Shown one piece after another: positions 24,939-34,784 of a DNA stretch of 64,000 nt; position 1 is the first letter of the stretch, and every line of letters starts with the position of its first letter. Origin of the DNA: Massilia psychrophila (GTDB lineage Bacteria > Pseudomonadota > Gammaproteobacteria > Burkholderiales > Burkholderiaceae_D); the NCBI RefSeq assembly GCF_002760665.1, contig NZ_PDOB01000019.1:22826-86825 (forward strand). The letters are read 5' to 3'. The notes beneath the pieces are model-generated. The model did no database searches. It saw nothing but the letters and a program-made list of their open reading frames with translations, and was not told the origin of the DNA. The position numbers and the translations under genes were made by a program.

Positions 24939-26827
24939 GCATCTTCGATACGCGCGGCGCGCGCCCGGTTGACCCGGCGCTGCTCAAGCGCATGAACGAG
25001 ACCCAGCACCACCGCGGGCCGGATGAGGGCGATATTTACACCGAGCCGGGAGTCGGGTTCGGCCACCGGCGCCTGTCGGTGATCGATATTGCCAGCGGCC
25101 AGCAGCCGATGTTCAACGCCGCCGGCGACGTCGGCGTGGTGTTCAATGGCGAGATCTACAATTTCCCGGAACTGACGGCGCAGCTCGAGCAGCTCGGCTA
25201 CGTCTTCCGCACCAAAAGCGACACCGAAACCATCGTCCATGCGTGGCAAGCCTGGGGCGAGGACTGCGTGCACAAGCTGCGCGGCATGTTCGCGCTGTGC
25301 ATCTGGGACCGCAACAAGCAGACCATGTTCATGGCGCGCGACCGCCTCGGCGTCAAGCCGTTCTACTACGCGCTGCTGGCCGACGGCATGTTCATCTTCG
25401 GCTCGGAACTAAAGTCGCTGCGCGCCCATCCCGGCCTGCCGCACGCGATCGACCCGCAGGCGGTCGAGGATTATTTTGCCTACGGCTATGTGCCGGAACC
25501 GAAAACCATTTACGCCGGCGCCAAAAAGCTTTCGCCCGGTTTCACATTGACCGTCCGTATCGGCCAGCCGGTGCCGCAGCCCAAGCAGTTCTGGGACGTG
25601 CCGTTCAAATTGCACGCACCGATGAGCCAGCAAGACGCCGAGGGTGAACTGATCGAGCGGCTGCGCGATGCGGTAAAAATCCGCCTGAAGGCCGAAGTGC
25701 CGCTCGGCGCCTTCCTGTCCGGCGGCGTCGACTCGAGCGCGATCGTGGCGATGATGGCCGGCCTGATGAAGGATCCGGTCAACACCTGTTCGATCGCGTT
25801 CCAGGAAAAAGCGTTCGACGAATCGCCGTATGCCGAACAGGTGGCGCGCCAGTACAAGACCGAACACGTCACCGAAACCGTCGACACCGACGACTACGCG
25901 CTGCTCGACACCCTGGCCGACCTGTACGACGAGCCGTACGCCGACAGCTCGGCGATCCCGACCTACCGCGTCTGCCAGCTGGCGCGCAAACGCGTGACGG
26001 TAGCGCTGTCGGGCGACGGCGGCGATGAGAACCTGGCCGGCTACCGCCGCTACCGCTACGCCATGGCCGAAGACGCGGTACGCTCGAAAATTCCGGCCGG
26101 CTTGCGCAAGCTGGTGTTTGGGCCGCTCGGCAAATACTATCCGAAGGCCGACTGGGCGCCGCGCGTGTTGCGCGCCAAGACCACCTTCGAGGCGCTGTCG
26201 CGCGACCTGGTGGAAGGCTACTTTCATGGCGTCTCGATCATGTCCGACGACATGCGCGCCCAGCTGTTTTCCGACAAATTCCGCAAAAACCTGCAGGGCT
26301 ACCGCGCCATCGACGTGATGCAGGGCCACGCCGCCAATTCGCCGACGGACGATCCGCTGTCGATGATCCAGTACCTCGACATGAAAACTTACCTGCCGGG
26401 CGACATTTTGACCAAGGTCGACCGCGCCAGCATGGCCCACGCGCTCGAAGTGCGGGTGCCGCTGCTCGACCACAAGCTGGTGGAATGGATTTCCGGCCTG
26501 CCGCCGTCGATGAAGCTCAACGGCAGCGAAGGCAAGTACATTTTCAAGAAAAGCCTCGAATCGTACCTGCCGGAAGAGATCCTGTACCGCAAGAAGATGG
26601 GCTTCGCGGTGCCGCTGGCGACCTGGTTTCGCGGCCCGTTGCGCCAGCGCGTACGCGAGTCGCTGCTGGGCGACACGCTGGCCTCGACCGGCATCTTCAA
26701 CACCGGCTACCTGGCCCAGATGGTCGAGCAGCATGAGTCGGGCCGGCGCGACTACAGCGCGCCGATCTGGACCGTGCTGATGTTCGAAGCGTTCCTGCGC
26801 AAGGAATTACAAGGAGAGTCGGCATGA
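24923..26827 (+). CDS. XrtA-system amidotransferase (asparagine synthase-like)
   Basis: A 634-residue protein. The N-terminal class II glutamine amidotransferase domain has Cys2 as nucleophile (MCGIVGIFD), with RGPD and FNGEIYN. The C-terminal AsnB-type synthetase domain has the PPi loop FLSGGVDSS and ALSGDGGDE. It matches TIGR03108. It would form an amide using glutamine and ATP, probably on a uronic acid or amino acid of the polymer rather than free aspartate. It sits between two glycosyltransferase genes and overlaps both. A homologue lies at 35490-37334. Confidence 0.9.
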   Translation: MCGIVGIFDTRGARPVDPALLKRMNETQHHRGPDEGDIYTEPGVGFGHRRLSVIDIASGQQPMFNAAGDVGVVFNGEIYNFPELTAQLEQLGYVFRTKSDTETIVHAWQAWGEDCVHKLRGMFALCIWDRNKQTMFMARDRLGVKPFYYALLADGMFIFGSELKSLRAHPGLPHAIDPQAVEDYFAYGYVPEPKTIYAGAKKLSPGFTLTVRIGQPVPQPKQFWDVPFKLHAPMSQQDAEGELIERLRDAVKIRLKAEVPLGAFLSGGVDSSAIVAMMAGLMKDPVNTCSIAFQEKAFDESPYAEQVARQYKTEHVTETVDTDDYALLDTLADLYDEPYADSSAIPTYRVCQLARKRVTVALSGDGGDENLAGYRRYRYAMAEDAVRSKIPAGLRKLVFGPLGKYYPKADWAPRVLRAKTTFEALSRDLVEGYFHGVSIMSDDMRAQLFSDKFRKNLQGYRAIDVMQGHAANSPTDDPLSMIQYLDMKTYLPGDILTKVDRASMAHALEVRVPLLDHKLVEWISGLPPSMKLNGSEGKYIFKKSLESYLPEEILYRKKMGFAVPLATWFRGPLRQRVRESLLGDTLASTGIFNTGYLAQMVEQHESGRRDYSAPIWTVLMFEAFLRKELQGESA

Positions 26828-28077
26828 GCGCGCTGCCGACGGCCGGCACGTTGAACGCGCCGTTGCGGGTACTGCACGTGCTCGACCATTCGATCCCGCT
26901 GCACAGCGGCTACACCTTCCGCACCCGCTCGATCCTGCAGCAGCAGCGCGCGCTCGGCTGGGAAACCTTCCACCTGACCAGCCCGAAACAGGGCCCGGCC
27001 GAGCACGGCCACGAAACCGTCGACGGCCTGGCGTTTTACCGCACCGCGCCGGCCACCGGCATGCTGAAGACGCTGCCGGTACTCAACCAGCTGGCCGTCA
27101 TTGGCCGCCTCGCCGCTCGCCTGCTGGAAGTGGCGCGCGACATCAAGCCGGACGTGTTGCACGCGCACTCGCCGGCCCTCAATGCGCTGGCCGCGCTGCG
27201 GGTTGGCAAGCGCCTTGGCATCCCGGTGGTCTATGAAATCCGCGCCTTTTGGGAAGACGCCGCAGTCGACCATGGCACCGCCCGCGAATGGGGGTTGCGC
27301 TACCGCGTCACGCGGGCGATGGAAACATATGCGCTCAAGCGGGTCGACGCCGCCACCACCATCTGCGAAGGCTTGCGCCTTGAAATTGTCGGGCGCGGCA
27401 TCCCGGCGCACAAGGTGACGGTAATCCCGAATGCGGTCGACGTCAAAGATTTTTCCGTCGACGGCGCGCGCGATGAAACGCTGGCCGCCTCGCTCGGCCT
27501 GGCGGGCCACGCGGTGCTCGGCTTCATCGGCTCGTTCTACGCCTACGAAGGCTTGAACATCTTGCTGCAGGCCTTGCCGGCAATGCTGGAAAAAAATCCG
27601 GCGATCCGCGTGCTGCTGGTCGGCGGCGGGCCGCAGGACGCCGCCCTGAAGCAACAGGCGCGCGATCTCGGCGTGGCCGACAAGGTCATCTTTACCGGCC
27701 GTGTGCCGCACCACGACGTGCAGCGCTATTACAATCTGGTCGATGTGCTGGTCTACCCGCGCCTGAAGATGCGGCTGACCGACCTGGTTACTCCGCTCAA
27801 GCCATTGGAGGCGATGGCGCAGGGACGGCTGCTGGTGGCGTCCGACGTCGGCGGCCACAAGGAACTGATCGAGGATGGCAAGACCGGCGTGCTGTTTCGC
27901 GCCGGCGACCCGCTCGCGATGGCGCACAAGACGCTCGCCTTGCTCGACGCGCCGGAACGCTGGGCGGCCTTGCGCGAACAGGGCCGCCGCTTCGTCGAAA
28001 ACGAACGCAGCTGGAAGGCCAGCGTGGCGCGCTATCACCGCGTGTACGGCGGCGTGACCGGGAAGGCGACCGCCTGA
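26824..28077 (+). CDS. PEP-CTERM/XrtA glycosyltransferase (TIGR04063 type)
   Basis: A 417-residue GT4 glycosyltransferase. It starts VLHVLDHSIPLHSGYTFRTRSILQ (typical of TIGR04063) and has a linker FIGSFYAYEGL and the C-terminal motif LVTPLKPLEAMAQGRLLVASDVGG. Cytoplasmic addition of a sugar to the repeat unit. The start overlaps the amidotransferase stop by ATGA, and the stop shares one base with the next ATG. Confidence 0.88.
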   Translation: MSALPTAGTLNAPLRVLHVLDHSIPLHSGYTFRTRSILQQQRALGWETFHLTSPKQGPAEHGHETVDGLAFYRTAPATGMLKTLPVLNQLAVIGRLAARLLEVARDIKPDVLHAHSPALNALAALRVGKRLGIPVVYEIRAFWEDAAVDHGTAREWGLRYRVTRAMETYALKRVDAATTICEGLRLEIVGRGIPAHKVTVIPNAVDVKDFSVDGARDETLAASLGLAGHAVLGFIGSFYAYEGLNILLQALPAMLEKNPAIRVLLVGGGPQDAALKQQARDLGVADKVIFTGRVPHHDVQRYYNLVDVLVYPRLKMRLTDLVTPLKPLEAMAQGRLLVASDVGGHKELIEDGKTGVLFRAGDPLAMAHKTLALLDAPERWAALREQGRRFVENERSWKASVARYHRVYGGVTGKATA

Positions 28078-29222
28078 TGGCGTTGCCGTCCCTGCCCCCA
28101 TCTCTACCCTCGTCCCTGCCTTCCATCCGGATTGGCGTCGTCGGGCCGTTGCCGCCGCCGTCGGGCGGCATGGCCAACCAGACCTTGCAGCTGATCGGCC
28201 TGCTCGAAGCCGACGGCCACGCGGTCGAAGTCATCCAGGTCAACCCCCCCCACCGGCCGGCATGGGCGGAAAAGCTGAAAGGCGTGCGCGCGCTGTTTCG
28301 CCTGCTGCCCTTCGTGGTGCACTTGTGGCAAAGCGCCGGCCGCGTCCAGCTGTTCCACGTGATGGCCAATTCGGGCTGGTCGTGGCATTTGTACGCCGCG
28401 CCGGCCATCTGGATCGGCCGCCTGCGCGGCTGCCCGGTCATAGTCAATTACCGGGGCGGCGAGGCCGACGCCTTCATGCAAAAATCGCAAGCCTGGGTGC
28501 GCCCGAGCTTGCTGCGCGCCGACGCCGTCATCGTGCCGTCGGGCTTCCTCGAACATGTATTTGGCAAGTACGGCGTCCCCACTTGCGTGGTGCCCAACAT
28601 TATCAACCTCGATCGGTTTTCGGCGGCAGCACCGGGCAGCGCCCTCGGCCAGCCGCTGCGCGTGCTGGTCGCGCGCAACCTCGAACCGATCTACGACAAC
28701 GAAACGGCGCTGCGCGCCTTCGCCCTCGTGCTGGCAAAGCATCCTGACGCGCAACTGGTGGTGGCCGGCTCCGGCCCGCTGCGCGATTCGCTCGGGCAGC
28801 TGGCCGCCGCGCTCGGCATTGCCGGCTCGGTAACTTTTACCGGCCGGGTCGACAACGCCGGCATGGGCGCGCTGTACCGCGGCGCCGACCTGATGCTCAA
28901 CCCGAGCACCGTCGACAACATGCCAAATTCGGTGCTCGAAGCGCTCGCCAGCGGGGTCGCCGTGGTCAGCACCAATGTCGGCGGCGTGCCCTACTTGGTG
29001 GAGGACGGCAAGACCGCCCTGCTGGTGCCGCCGCGCTCGCCGCAGGCGATGGCCGACGCGATGCTGCGCCTGGCCGCCTCGCCAGAACTGGCGTCCAGCT
29101 TGAAACTGGCCGGCCTGCAATATGTGCAACAATACGCTTGGGCTGGAGTAAGGCCGCGGCTGCTTGAAGTATACCGGGCGGTCATCCATCCCAGCCTAGC
29201 CAAGATCGCCAGCCATCCATGA
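28077..29222 (+). CDS. Glycosyltransferase family 4 protein
   Basis: A 381-residue GT4 enzyme. After a Pro/Ser-rich start comes IGVVGPLPPPSGGMANQTLQLIGLLE, the donor domain has LVARNLEPIYDNETALRAFAL, and the nucleotide-sugar motif is NPSTVDNMPNSVLEALASGVAVVSTNVGG. It adds a further sugar in the cytoplasm. Substrate unknown. Overlaps both neighbours, so it is part of the same transcript. Confidence 0.85.
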   Translation: MALPSLPPSLPSSLPSIRIGVVGPLPPPSGGMANQTLQLIGLLEADGHAVEVIQVNPPHRPAWAEKLKGVRALFRLLPFVVHLWQSAGRVQLFHVMANSGWSWHLYAAPAIWIGRLRGCPVIVNYRGGEADAFMQKSQAWVRPSLLRADAVIVPSGFLEHVFGKYGVPTCVVPNIINLDRFSAAAPGSALGQPLRVLVARNLEPIYDNETALRAFALVLAKHPDAQLVVAGSGPLRDSLGQLAAALGIAGSVTFTGRVDNAGMGALYRGADLMLNPSTVDNMPNSVLEALASGVAVVSTNVGGVPYLVEDGKTALLVPPRSPQAMADAMLRLAASPELASSLKLAGLQYVQQYAWAGVRPRLLEVYRAVIHPSLAKIASHP

Positions 29223-30607
29223 ACACCCAGACACTGCCTCAAACCGGCCTGTACACACAGCTCGTTTCGCGCCTGCTGTTTCCGCTGCACGAACGCCTGA
29301 AGCGCCACACCACGGTGGCGGTGCGCCAGCGTATGGAGCAGTCGCAGTGGTGGCCACCGGCCGAACTCGAGGCGCTGCAGCTGCGGCGCCTGCGCCAACT
29401 GCTGGCCAGGGCCCAGGCCCAGGTGCCGCATTACCGCGACCAGTTCGCCGCGATCGGCTTCGATTGCCTGCGCGACGTCCGGTCGCTGGCCGACCTGCGG
29501 CGCCTGCCGTTGCTCGACAAGGCCGTCATCCGCGCCGCCGGCGACGCGATGAAGGCGGTTGATGCGGTCGGGCTGGCCCGCTTTAACACCGGTGGCTCGA
29601 GCGGCGAACCGCTGATTTTTTACATCGGCAAGGAACGGGTCAGCCACGACGTTGCCGCCAAGTGGCGCGCCACGCGCTGGTGGAACGTCGATATCGGCGA
29701 CGCTGAAATCGTCGTCTGGGGTTCACCCATCGAGCTGGGCGCGCAGGACAAGGTGCGCGCCGTGCGCGACCGCATGTTGCGCACCGCCCTGCTACCGGCG
29801 TTCGCCATGTCCGAGGCCAAGCTCGACGGCTTCCTGGCAGACATCCGCGTGGTGCGCCCGCGCATGCTGTTCGGCTACCCGTCGGCGCTGTCGCACATCG
29901 CCCGCCACGCCAAGGCAAAAGGGGTACGCATGGACGACCTCGGCATCCGGGTCGCCTTCGTCACGTCGGAACGGCTGTACGACGAGCAGCGCCAGCAGAT
30001 TTCGACGACCTTCGGCTGCCCGGTGGCCAACGGTTACGGCGGGCGCGACGCCGGTTTCATCGCCCACCAGTGCCCGCAGGGCGGCATGCACATCACCAGC
30101 GAAGATATCATCGTCGAAATCCTCGATCCGTCAGGCCAGCCGGTGCCCGGCAACCAGGCCGGCGAGATTGTCGTCACCCACCTGGCGACCGGCGACTTCC
30201 CGTTCATCCGCTACCGCACCGGCGACGTCGGCGTGCTCGACACCGCGCCGTGCACCTGCGGGCGCGGCCTGCCGCTATTGAAAGAAATCCAAGGCCGCAG
30301 CACTGATTTTTTAATCGCCCAGGACGGCACGGTGATGCATGGCCTGGCGCTGGTGTATATCCTGCGCGACTTGCCGGAAGTGAAGGCGTTCAAGATCAGC
30401 CAGGAAACGATCGACCTGACCCGCGTGCAGGTAGTCGCCGACGCTCCGCTTGGCGGCGCGCTGCGGGACAAGATCAAGGCCGGTTTTAAGGCCAGGCTCG
30501 GCGCCACGGTAGCGATCGAGGTCGAGCAGGTGGCTGCGATCCTGCCTGAGAAATCCGGAAAATTCCGTTACGTTGTCAGCAAGGTCGACGCGGCCCAACC
30601 GCGCTGA
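29219..30607 (+). CDS. CapK/phenylacetate-CoA ligase-like adenylating enzyme
   Basis: A 462-residue member of the ANL superfamily (PaaK/CapK branch). It has the ATP loop NTGGSSGEPLIFY (about residues 121-133), YGGRDAGFIAHQCP, and the hinge region RYRTGDVGVL...CTCGRGLPLLKEIQGR. CapK-like members are common in capsule loci, where they are thought to activate an acyl group for decoration of the polymer. It overlaps the preceding glycosyltransferase by ATGA and is followed by the O-ligase 13 bp later. Confidence 0.85.
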   Translation: MNTQTLPQTGLYTQLVSRLLFPLHERLKRHTTVAVRQRMEQSQWWPPAELEALQLRRLRQLLARAQAQVPHYRDQFAAIGFDCLRDVRSLADLRRLPLLDKAVIRAAGDAMKAVDAVGLARFNTGGSSGEPLIFYIGKERVSHDVAAKWRATRWWNVDIGDAEIVVWGSPIELGAQDKVRAVRDRMLRTALLPAFAMSEAKLDGFLADIRVVRPRMLFGYPSALSHIARHAKAKGVRMDDLGIRVAFVTSERLYDEQRQQISTTFGCPVANGYGGRDAGFIAHQCPQGGMHITSEDIIVEILDPSGQPVPGNQAGEIVVTHLATGDFPFIRYRTGDVGVLDTAPCTCGRGLPLLKEIQGRSTDFLIAQDGTVMHGLALVYILRDLPEVKAFKISQETIDLTRVQVVADAPLGGALRDKIKAGFKARLGATVAIEVEQVAAILPEKSGKFRYVVSKVDAAQPR

Positions 30608-30620
30608 AAGAGGGCGCCCG

Positions 30621-31946
30621 ATGAGAGACATCCTTGTAACCTTGATCGTGTTCGGCACGCTGCCCCTCATTTACAAGCGGCCGTACTGGGGCGCGGTGCT
30701 GTGGATCTGGATCAGCGTGATGAACCCGCATGCGCAGGGCTGGGGCTTTGCGCGCACGTTCCCGTTCGCCGCGATTATTGCCGCCGTCACCATCGTCAGC
30801 CTGGTCGTACAAAAAGAGGACAAGAAGTTGCCAATGGTGCCAACCATTGTCGTGTTCATCGCGTTTCTGGCGTGGATGTCGCTCACTTCCCTGTTTGCGA
30901 TCCATCTCGATCAGGTGTATGAGCAGTGGAACAAGGTCGTCAAGATTTTCGGCATGACGCTGGTCGTCATGATGCTGCTCAAGGAACGCAAGCACATCGA
31001 ACTGGCGATCTGGTCGATCGTCATTTCGATCGGCTACTACGGCGTCAAGGGCGGCATCTTCACCATCCGCAGCGGCGGCAACGACCGCGTATGGGGGCCG
31101 GCCGGCACCTTCATCGACGGCAACAACGAAGTCGCACTGGCGTTCGTGATGGTCATCCCGCTGATGTTCTACCTGATGACGATCACCAAAAACAAATGGG
31201 GCCGCTATGCATTTATTGCGTCGATGGGCTTGTGTGCCCTTGCCTCGCTGGGATCCTATTCGCGCGGCGCCTTGCTGGCGATTGCCGCAATGACCGTATT
31301 TTTCTGGTTCAAGAGCAAAGAAAAACTGGTGATCGGCCTGGCGATGATCCTGATTGTTCCGGTGTTGTTGCTGACCATGCCGGCGCAGTGGCACCAGCGC
31401 ATGGACACGATCCAGGAATACAAGGAAGACTCTTCGGCGATGGGCCGGGTCAACGCCTGGCACATGGCCACTAACCTCGCGATGGACCGGCCGCTCGGCG
31501 GCGGTTTCCAGATTTACGATGCCGGCGTGTTTGCCCGCTATGCGCCGAATCCGGAAGACATCCACGCCGCCCACAGCATCTATTTCCAGGTTCTCGGCGA
31601 GCATGGCTTTATCGGACTGTTCCTTTATCTGGCGATCGGTGTGCTGACCTGGCGCTCCGGCAGCTGGGTGCTCAAGCACGGCAAGCATGATCCCGAACTG
31701 AAGTGGGCGCTCGATCTCGTCCCCATGCTACAGGTAAGCCTGCTCGGCTTCGCCGTGGGCGGCGCTTTTCTCAGCCTGGCGTATTTCGACGTGCCCTACT
31801 ACGTCATGACGGCAATGATCGCCACCCGGCTCCTGGTAAAAAAGCACCTGAAAGCGAAGGCGGCCGACAGCAAGGCGGCGGCGCAAGTCGCCGCAAAAGC
31901 GAGCCAGCTACCAAAACAACAGAAAGCGGCCAATGGATTATCCTGA
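30621..31946 (+). CDS. XrtA-associated O-antigen ligase/polymerase-like protein
   Basis: A 441-residue polytopic protein with about ten membrane segments, a Wzy/WaaL-type periplasmic loop (NNEVALAFVMVIPL; PAGTFIDG), and a basic C-terminal tail rich in Ala/Lys. It matches TIGR03097 (putative O-glycosylation ligase, exosortase A-associated). It is either the polymerase of the exopolysaccharide or the ligase that transfers glycan to a protein or lipid acceptor. AAAGAGGG precedes the ATG at 30621; the longer frame is rejected. Overlaps the next gene by 14 bp. Confidence 0.85.
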   Translation: MRDILVTLIVFGTLPLIYKRPYWGAVLWIWISVMNPHAQGWGFARTFPFAAIIAAVTIVSLVVQKEDKKLPMVPTIVVFIAFLAWMSLTSLFAIHLDQVYEQWNKVVKIFGMTLVVMMLLKERKHIELAIWSIVISIGYYGVKGGIFTIRSGGNDRVWGPAGTFIDGNNEVALAFVMVIPLMFYLMTITKNKWGRYAFIASMGLCALASLGSYSRGALLAIAAMTVFFWFKSKEKLVIGLAMILIVPVLLLTMPAQWHQRMDTIQEYKEDSSAMGRVNAWHMATNLAMDRPLGGGFQIYDAGVFARYAPNPEDIHAAHSIYFQVLGEHGFIGLFLYLAIGVLTWRSGSWVLKHGKHDPELKWALDLVPMLQVSLLGFAVGGAFLSLAYFDVPYYVMTAMIATRLLVKKHLKAKAADSKAAAQVAAKASQLPKQQKAANGLS

Positions 31947-32976
31947 CAGCGGCGCCCGCAGCGCGCGCAATACTGACGCGGCGCCTGTTGCGGACCGCGA
32001 TTCCAGCGTCTCGCTGATGCTCGGTAAAGGACTGATGCGCATGCTTTCGCCCGGAGGCAAGAGCGGCCTGTCGATCTTCATCTATCACCGCGTGCTGCCG
32101 CACAAGGATCCGCTCTTTCCTGCCGAAGTCGACCGGGCAGACTTCGATCGCGACCTGCACCGGATCAAGTCGATGTTCAATGTCATGTCCTTGCTGGACG
32201 CAGTGCACCACATCGCCGCGGGCAGCTTGCCGCCGCGCGCTGCCTGCATCACGTTCGACGACGGCTATGCCGACAATGCGGAAGTTGCCCTGCCGGTCCT
32301 GCAGCGCCACAAGTTGCCGGCCACCTTTTTCGTCGCCACCGGTTTTCTTAATGGGGGCCGGATGTGGAACGACACTGTGATCGAACTGGTGCGGCGCCAT
32401 CCGGAGGGCGTCATCGACGCCAGCGCCATTGGCCTCGGCAGCCACGAAATTGGTTCGACGGCGCGGCGCCAGCAAGCGATCCAGGCCTTGATAGGCCAGC
32501 TGAAGTATTTGCCCATGGAACATAGACTGGATCAGGTTAGCCGGCTGGTCGACATCGGCGGGATTGGCTTGCCCGACAACCTGATGATGAGCTCGGCACA
32601 GGTCAACGAGCTCAATACTGGGGGCATGGATATCGGTGGCCACACCGTTAACCATCCGATCCTGGCCAAATTGCCGCCAGCGAAAGCGCGCGCGGAAATC
32701 GCGGAAGGCAAGCAGGCACTGGAAAACATCATCGGCGAGCCGGTCCGGTTATTTGCCTACCCTAACGGAAAACCCGGCGCGGATTACCTTGCCGAACACG
32801 TCGCCATGACCCGCGACCTGGGCTTCGATGGCGCGGTGTCCACAGCATGGGGAGCGGGCAAACATACCAACGACGTTTTCCAGCTGCCCCGCTTCAGCCC
32901 ATGGGACCGTACGCCACTGCGCTTCGCATTACGGATGGCGAGAAATCTCACCACCCAGGCGGACTTGGCCATTTAG
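31933..32976 (+). CDS. Polysaccharide deacetylase (second)
   Basis: A 347-residue NodB-domain protein: YHRVLPHKDP at about 51-60, then the catalytic ITFDDGYADN at about 106-115, and metal-site GGHTVNHPILAKL further on. It differs from the TIGR03006 member upstream and may work on another position or on the exported polymer. No clear signal peptide; a weakly hydrophobic stretch lies near 28-38. It is the last gene of the operon. Its 3' end overlaps the convergent glycosyltransferase by 29 bp. Confidence 0.85.
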   Translation: MDYPDSGARSARNTDAAPVADRDSSVSLMLGKGLMRMLSPGGKSGLSIFIYHRVLPHKDPLFPAEVDRADFDRDLHRIKSMFNVMSLLDAVHHIAAGSLPPRAACITFDDGYADNAEVALPVLQRHKLPATFFVATGFLNGGRMWNDTVIELVRRHPEGVIDASAIGLGSHEIGSTARRQQAIQALIGQLKYLPMEHRLDQVSRLVDIGGIGLPDNLMMSSAQVNELNTGGMDIGGHTVNHPILAKLPPAKARAEIAEGKQALENIIGEPVRLFAYPNGKPGADYLAEHVAMTRDLGFDGAVSTAWGAGKHTNDVFQLPRFSPWDRTPLRFALRMARNLTTQADLAI

Positions 32977-34084
32977 ATCTCGACCTTCCATCCTCGAGGC
33001 CGCATTTTTCGATCATAATATGGTTGAGGACGTCGATCAAACTGGCCGCCTGCGCGCTCATGGAGTAGTTGTCAATAACTGTTTCCCTAGCGTTTTCGCC
33101 GACTCCGCGTCGCACAGCGGGGTCGCGCAGCTCTTCAAGACTTTGCTTCCAGTCCAAAGCGGTACGTGCCAGAAAACCATTCACCCCTTGTTTGATGATC
33201 GGCTCGTAGGAGGGGATTGGCGTCGCCACGACAGGAAGGCCAACGCACATTTTCATGGTTAATCGATTCTCTGATTTGACCTTCCAAAAGGGTGCGGCAG
33301 CCTCCGGGCAATGCTCTGGATTGGTATCTATCGGAATAATTCCAATATCGGCGCGGCACATTTCACTATAAGCTACGTCTGGACTCCAGGTAACCCGCCG
33401 TATGTTTGGGCTGGTGAGGAAGCGCAAACACTCAGTTCGCGCGGCGCTGGTTTTTTGACGCATGACCGTTCCCACGCCGCTGCGAAAACGTTGAAATAGA
33501 ACCATATCTGGCGTGTAGCGCCCAACAATTGTTAGCTCAAGCCAGCTTGGTGGAGTGACGATTATCGGTAGGCGGTCAAGATGTGCAGACGTTATTAAAA
33601 TCGCGCGCAATTTATTGCGGCGAGTCCCGCGGAGACTGCTCCATTCCGTTTTCTTAATGAGTGGTTGTTCAATCCCATCATGGACGGTATGAATTTTCGA
33701 CAGCAAGGCTGGGGGGTATTGATGCTTCAAATAGTCCGTCACTACCAAGGTTGCGTCTGTTGCCGTGGCCATGGCGACATCGACCAAATCGCATACGCTA
33801 TAAACGGTTTTGATTCCCGCACCACAAAGTTCGCGCACTAAATTTTCGACACTTGGGCCGTGAACTTTCTGAAAAACAATGACGTCAAATTTCTCGGCTA
33901 TTAGCTGCTCGGCCAATCCGTCCACGGTTGGTATTTCATTGCCACGCGCAGGATCGAAGACGACATGCGGATCGATGTTCGCGGCAGTCAAATAAGGAAA
34001 CATGTTGAAAACCGCAATCCTCGTGCTTGGCATAAGGTCGAGCGAATTGGAGAGCAGGACGAAGCCAGCCTTAATGCGTTTCAC
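32948..34084 (-). CDS. Glycosyltransferase, GT4-like
   Basis: A 378-residue protein. It begins RIKAGFVLLSNSLDLMPSTRIAVFNMFPYL, ends with the GT-B motif SENRLTMKMCVGLPVVATPIPSYEPII, and has a typical C-terminal helix. The GTG at 34084 is chosen because it overlaps the methyltransferase stop by GTGA and AAGGG lies upstream; a TTG 60 bases earlier is possible. GC is visibly lower than in the main operon, which suggests later acquisition with the two genes upstream of it. Confidence 0.7.
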   Translation of the reverse strand: MKRIKAGFVLLSNSLDLMPSTRIAVFNMFPYLTAANIDPHVVFDPARGNEIPTVDGLAEQLIAEKFDVIVFQKVHGPSVENLVRELCGAGIKTVYSVCDLVDVAMATATDATLVVTDYLKHQYPPALLSKIHTVHDGIEQPLIKKTEWSSLRGTRRNKLRAILITSAHLDRLPIIVTPPSWLELTIVGRYTPDMVLFQRFRSGVGTVMRQKTSAARTECLRFLTSPNIRRVTWSPDVAYSEMCRADIGIIPIDTNPEHCPEAAAPFWKVKSENRLTMKMCVGLPVVATPIPSYEPIIKQGVNGFLARTALDWKQSLEELRDPAVRRGVGENARETVIDNYSMSAQAASLIDVLNHIMIEKCGLEDGRSRSKWPSPPGW

Positions 34085-34773
34085 GAACACGACGTTGCCC
34101 TTATGCAGAATTGATATGTTAAGAACTCGCGGAACAGAAACCAACGTTGTACGGCCTGAGGCAAGCGGTTCACCAACCGATTCCAGCGCCCGCCGCCGAC
34201 GTCACCCATTCGCAATATGTAAGAAACGCAGTCAACGCTCATCCCAAGATCAGATACCAAGGATTTGGTATCGCCGATGGTGAACCAGCGGACATGCGTC
34301 CGGTCAAAAATTCCACGATCCCTAGCTGGAAAGGTTCCCCTCAAGAAAATAGAATAAAGTGATGAGATATGACGAATATTTGGCAAGCTGATGACGAGAC
34401 AGCCGCCCGGCGCCAGACGCTGTCGCGCTTCTGTTAAATGTCGACTCGGGTCCGTCAAGTGTTCCAACACATCTGCGAACACAATACAGTCGAATTGTGT
34501 ACCCGGCACCACGGTTTTCCAGTCAAGCACATTGACGTCTGCGCAAACGACGCCGTCCAATTTTGTCCCGGCTTCGCGGGCAAACTCGTGATCAATCTCA
34601 ACACCGAACACGGTCCTGCCTTTCCGCATAGAACGTAGACCTTGACCCAACATCCCGTTGCTACAACCAACATCGAGAATGCGCATCGCAGCAGTCGGCA
34701 CCATCTCAACAACATCCGGTCGGGCGGTGGTGTACGCTGCTGTGCGATTCATTGAATCCTCCGCGTTTGTCAT
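34081..34773 (-). CDS. SAM-dependent methyltransferase
   Basis: A 230-residue class I methyltransferase. It has motif I ILDVGCSNGMLGQGL (about 31-45), the acidic GVEID loop, and FDCIVFADVLEHLTDPSRHL and LAPGGCLVISLPNIRHIS as motifs IV-V. It probably methylates a sugar or amino acid of the polymer. ATG at 34773 has AAAGGG six bases before it. It lies between the broken GT2 gene and a glycosyltransferase gene, all co-directional. Confidence 0.8.
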   Translation of the reverse strand: MTNAEDSMNRTAAYTTARPDVVEMVPTAAMRILDVGCSNGMLGQGLRSMRKGRTVFGVEIDHEFAREAGTKLDGVVCADVNVLDWKTVVPGTQFDCIVFADVLEHLTDPSRHLTEARQRLAPGGCLVISLPNIRHISSLYSIFLRGTFPARDRGIFDRTHVRWFTIGDTKSLVSDLGMSVDCVSYILRMGDVGGGRWNRLVNRLPQAVQRWFLFREFLTYQFCIRATSCS

Positions 34774-34784
34774 ATGTAGCCCTT

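Noticed and set aside
25409..26734. 441-codon minus-strand frame
   Set aside because: Antisense to the asparagine-synthase-like gene, which has intact active-site motifs.
26752..28101. 449-codon minus-strand frame
   Set aside because: Antisense to the TIGR04063-type glycosyltransferase; His/Gln/Arg-rich shadow.
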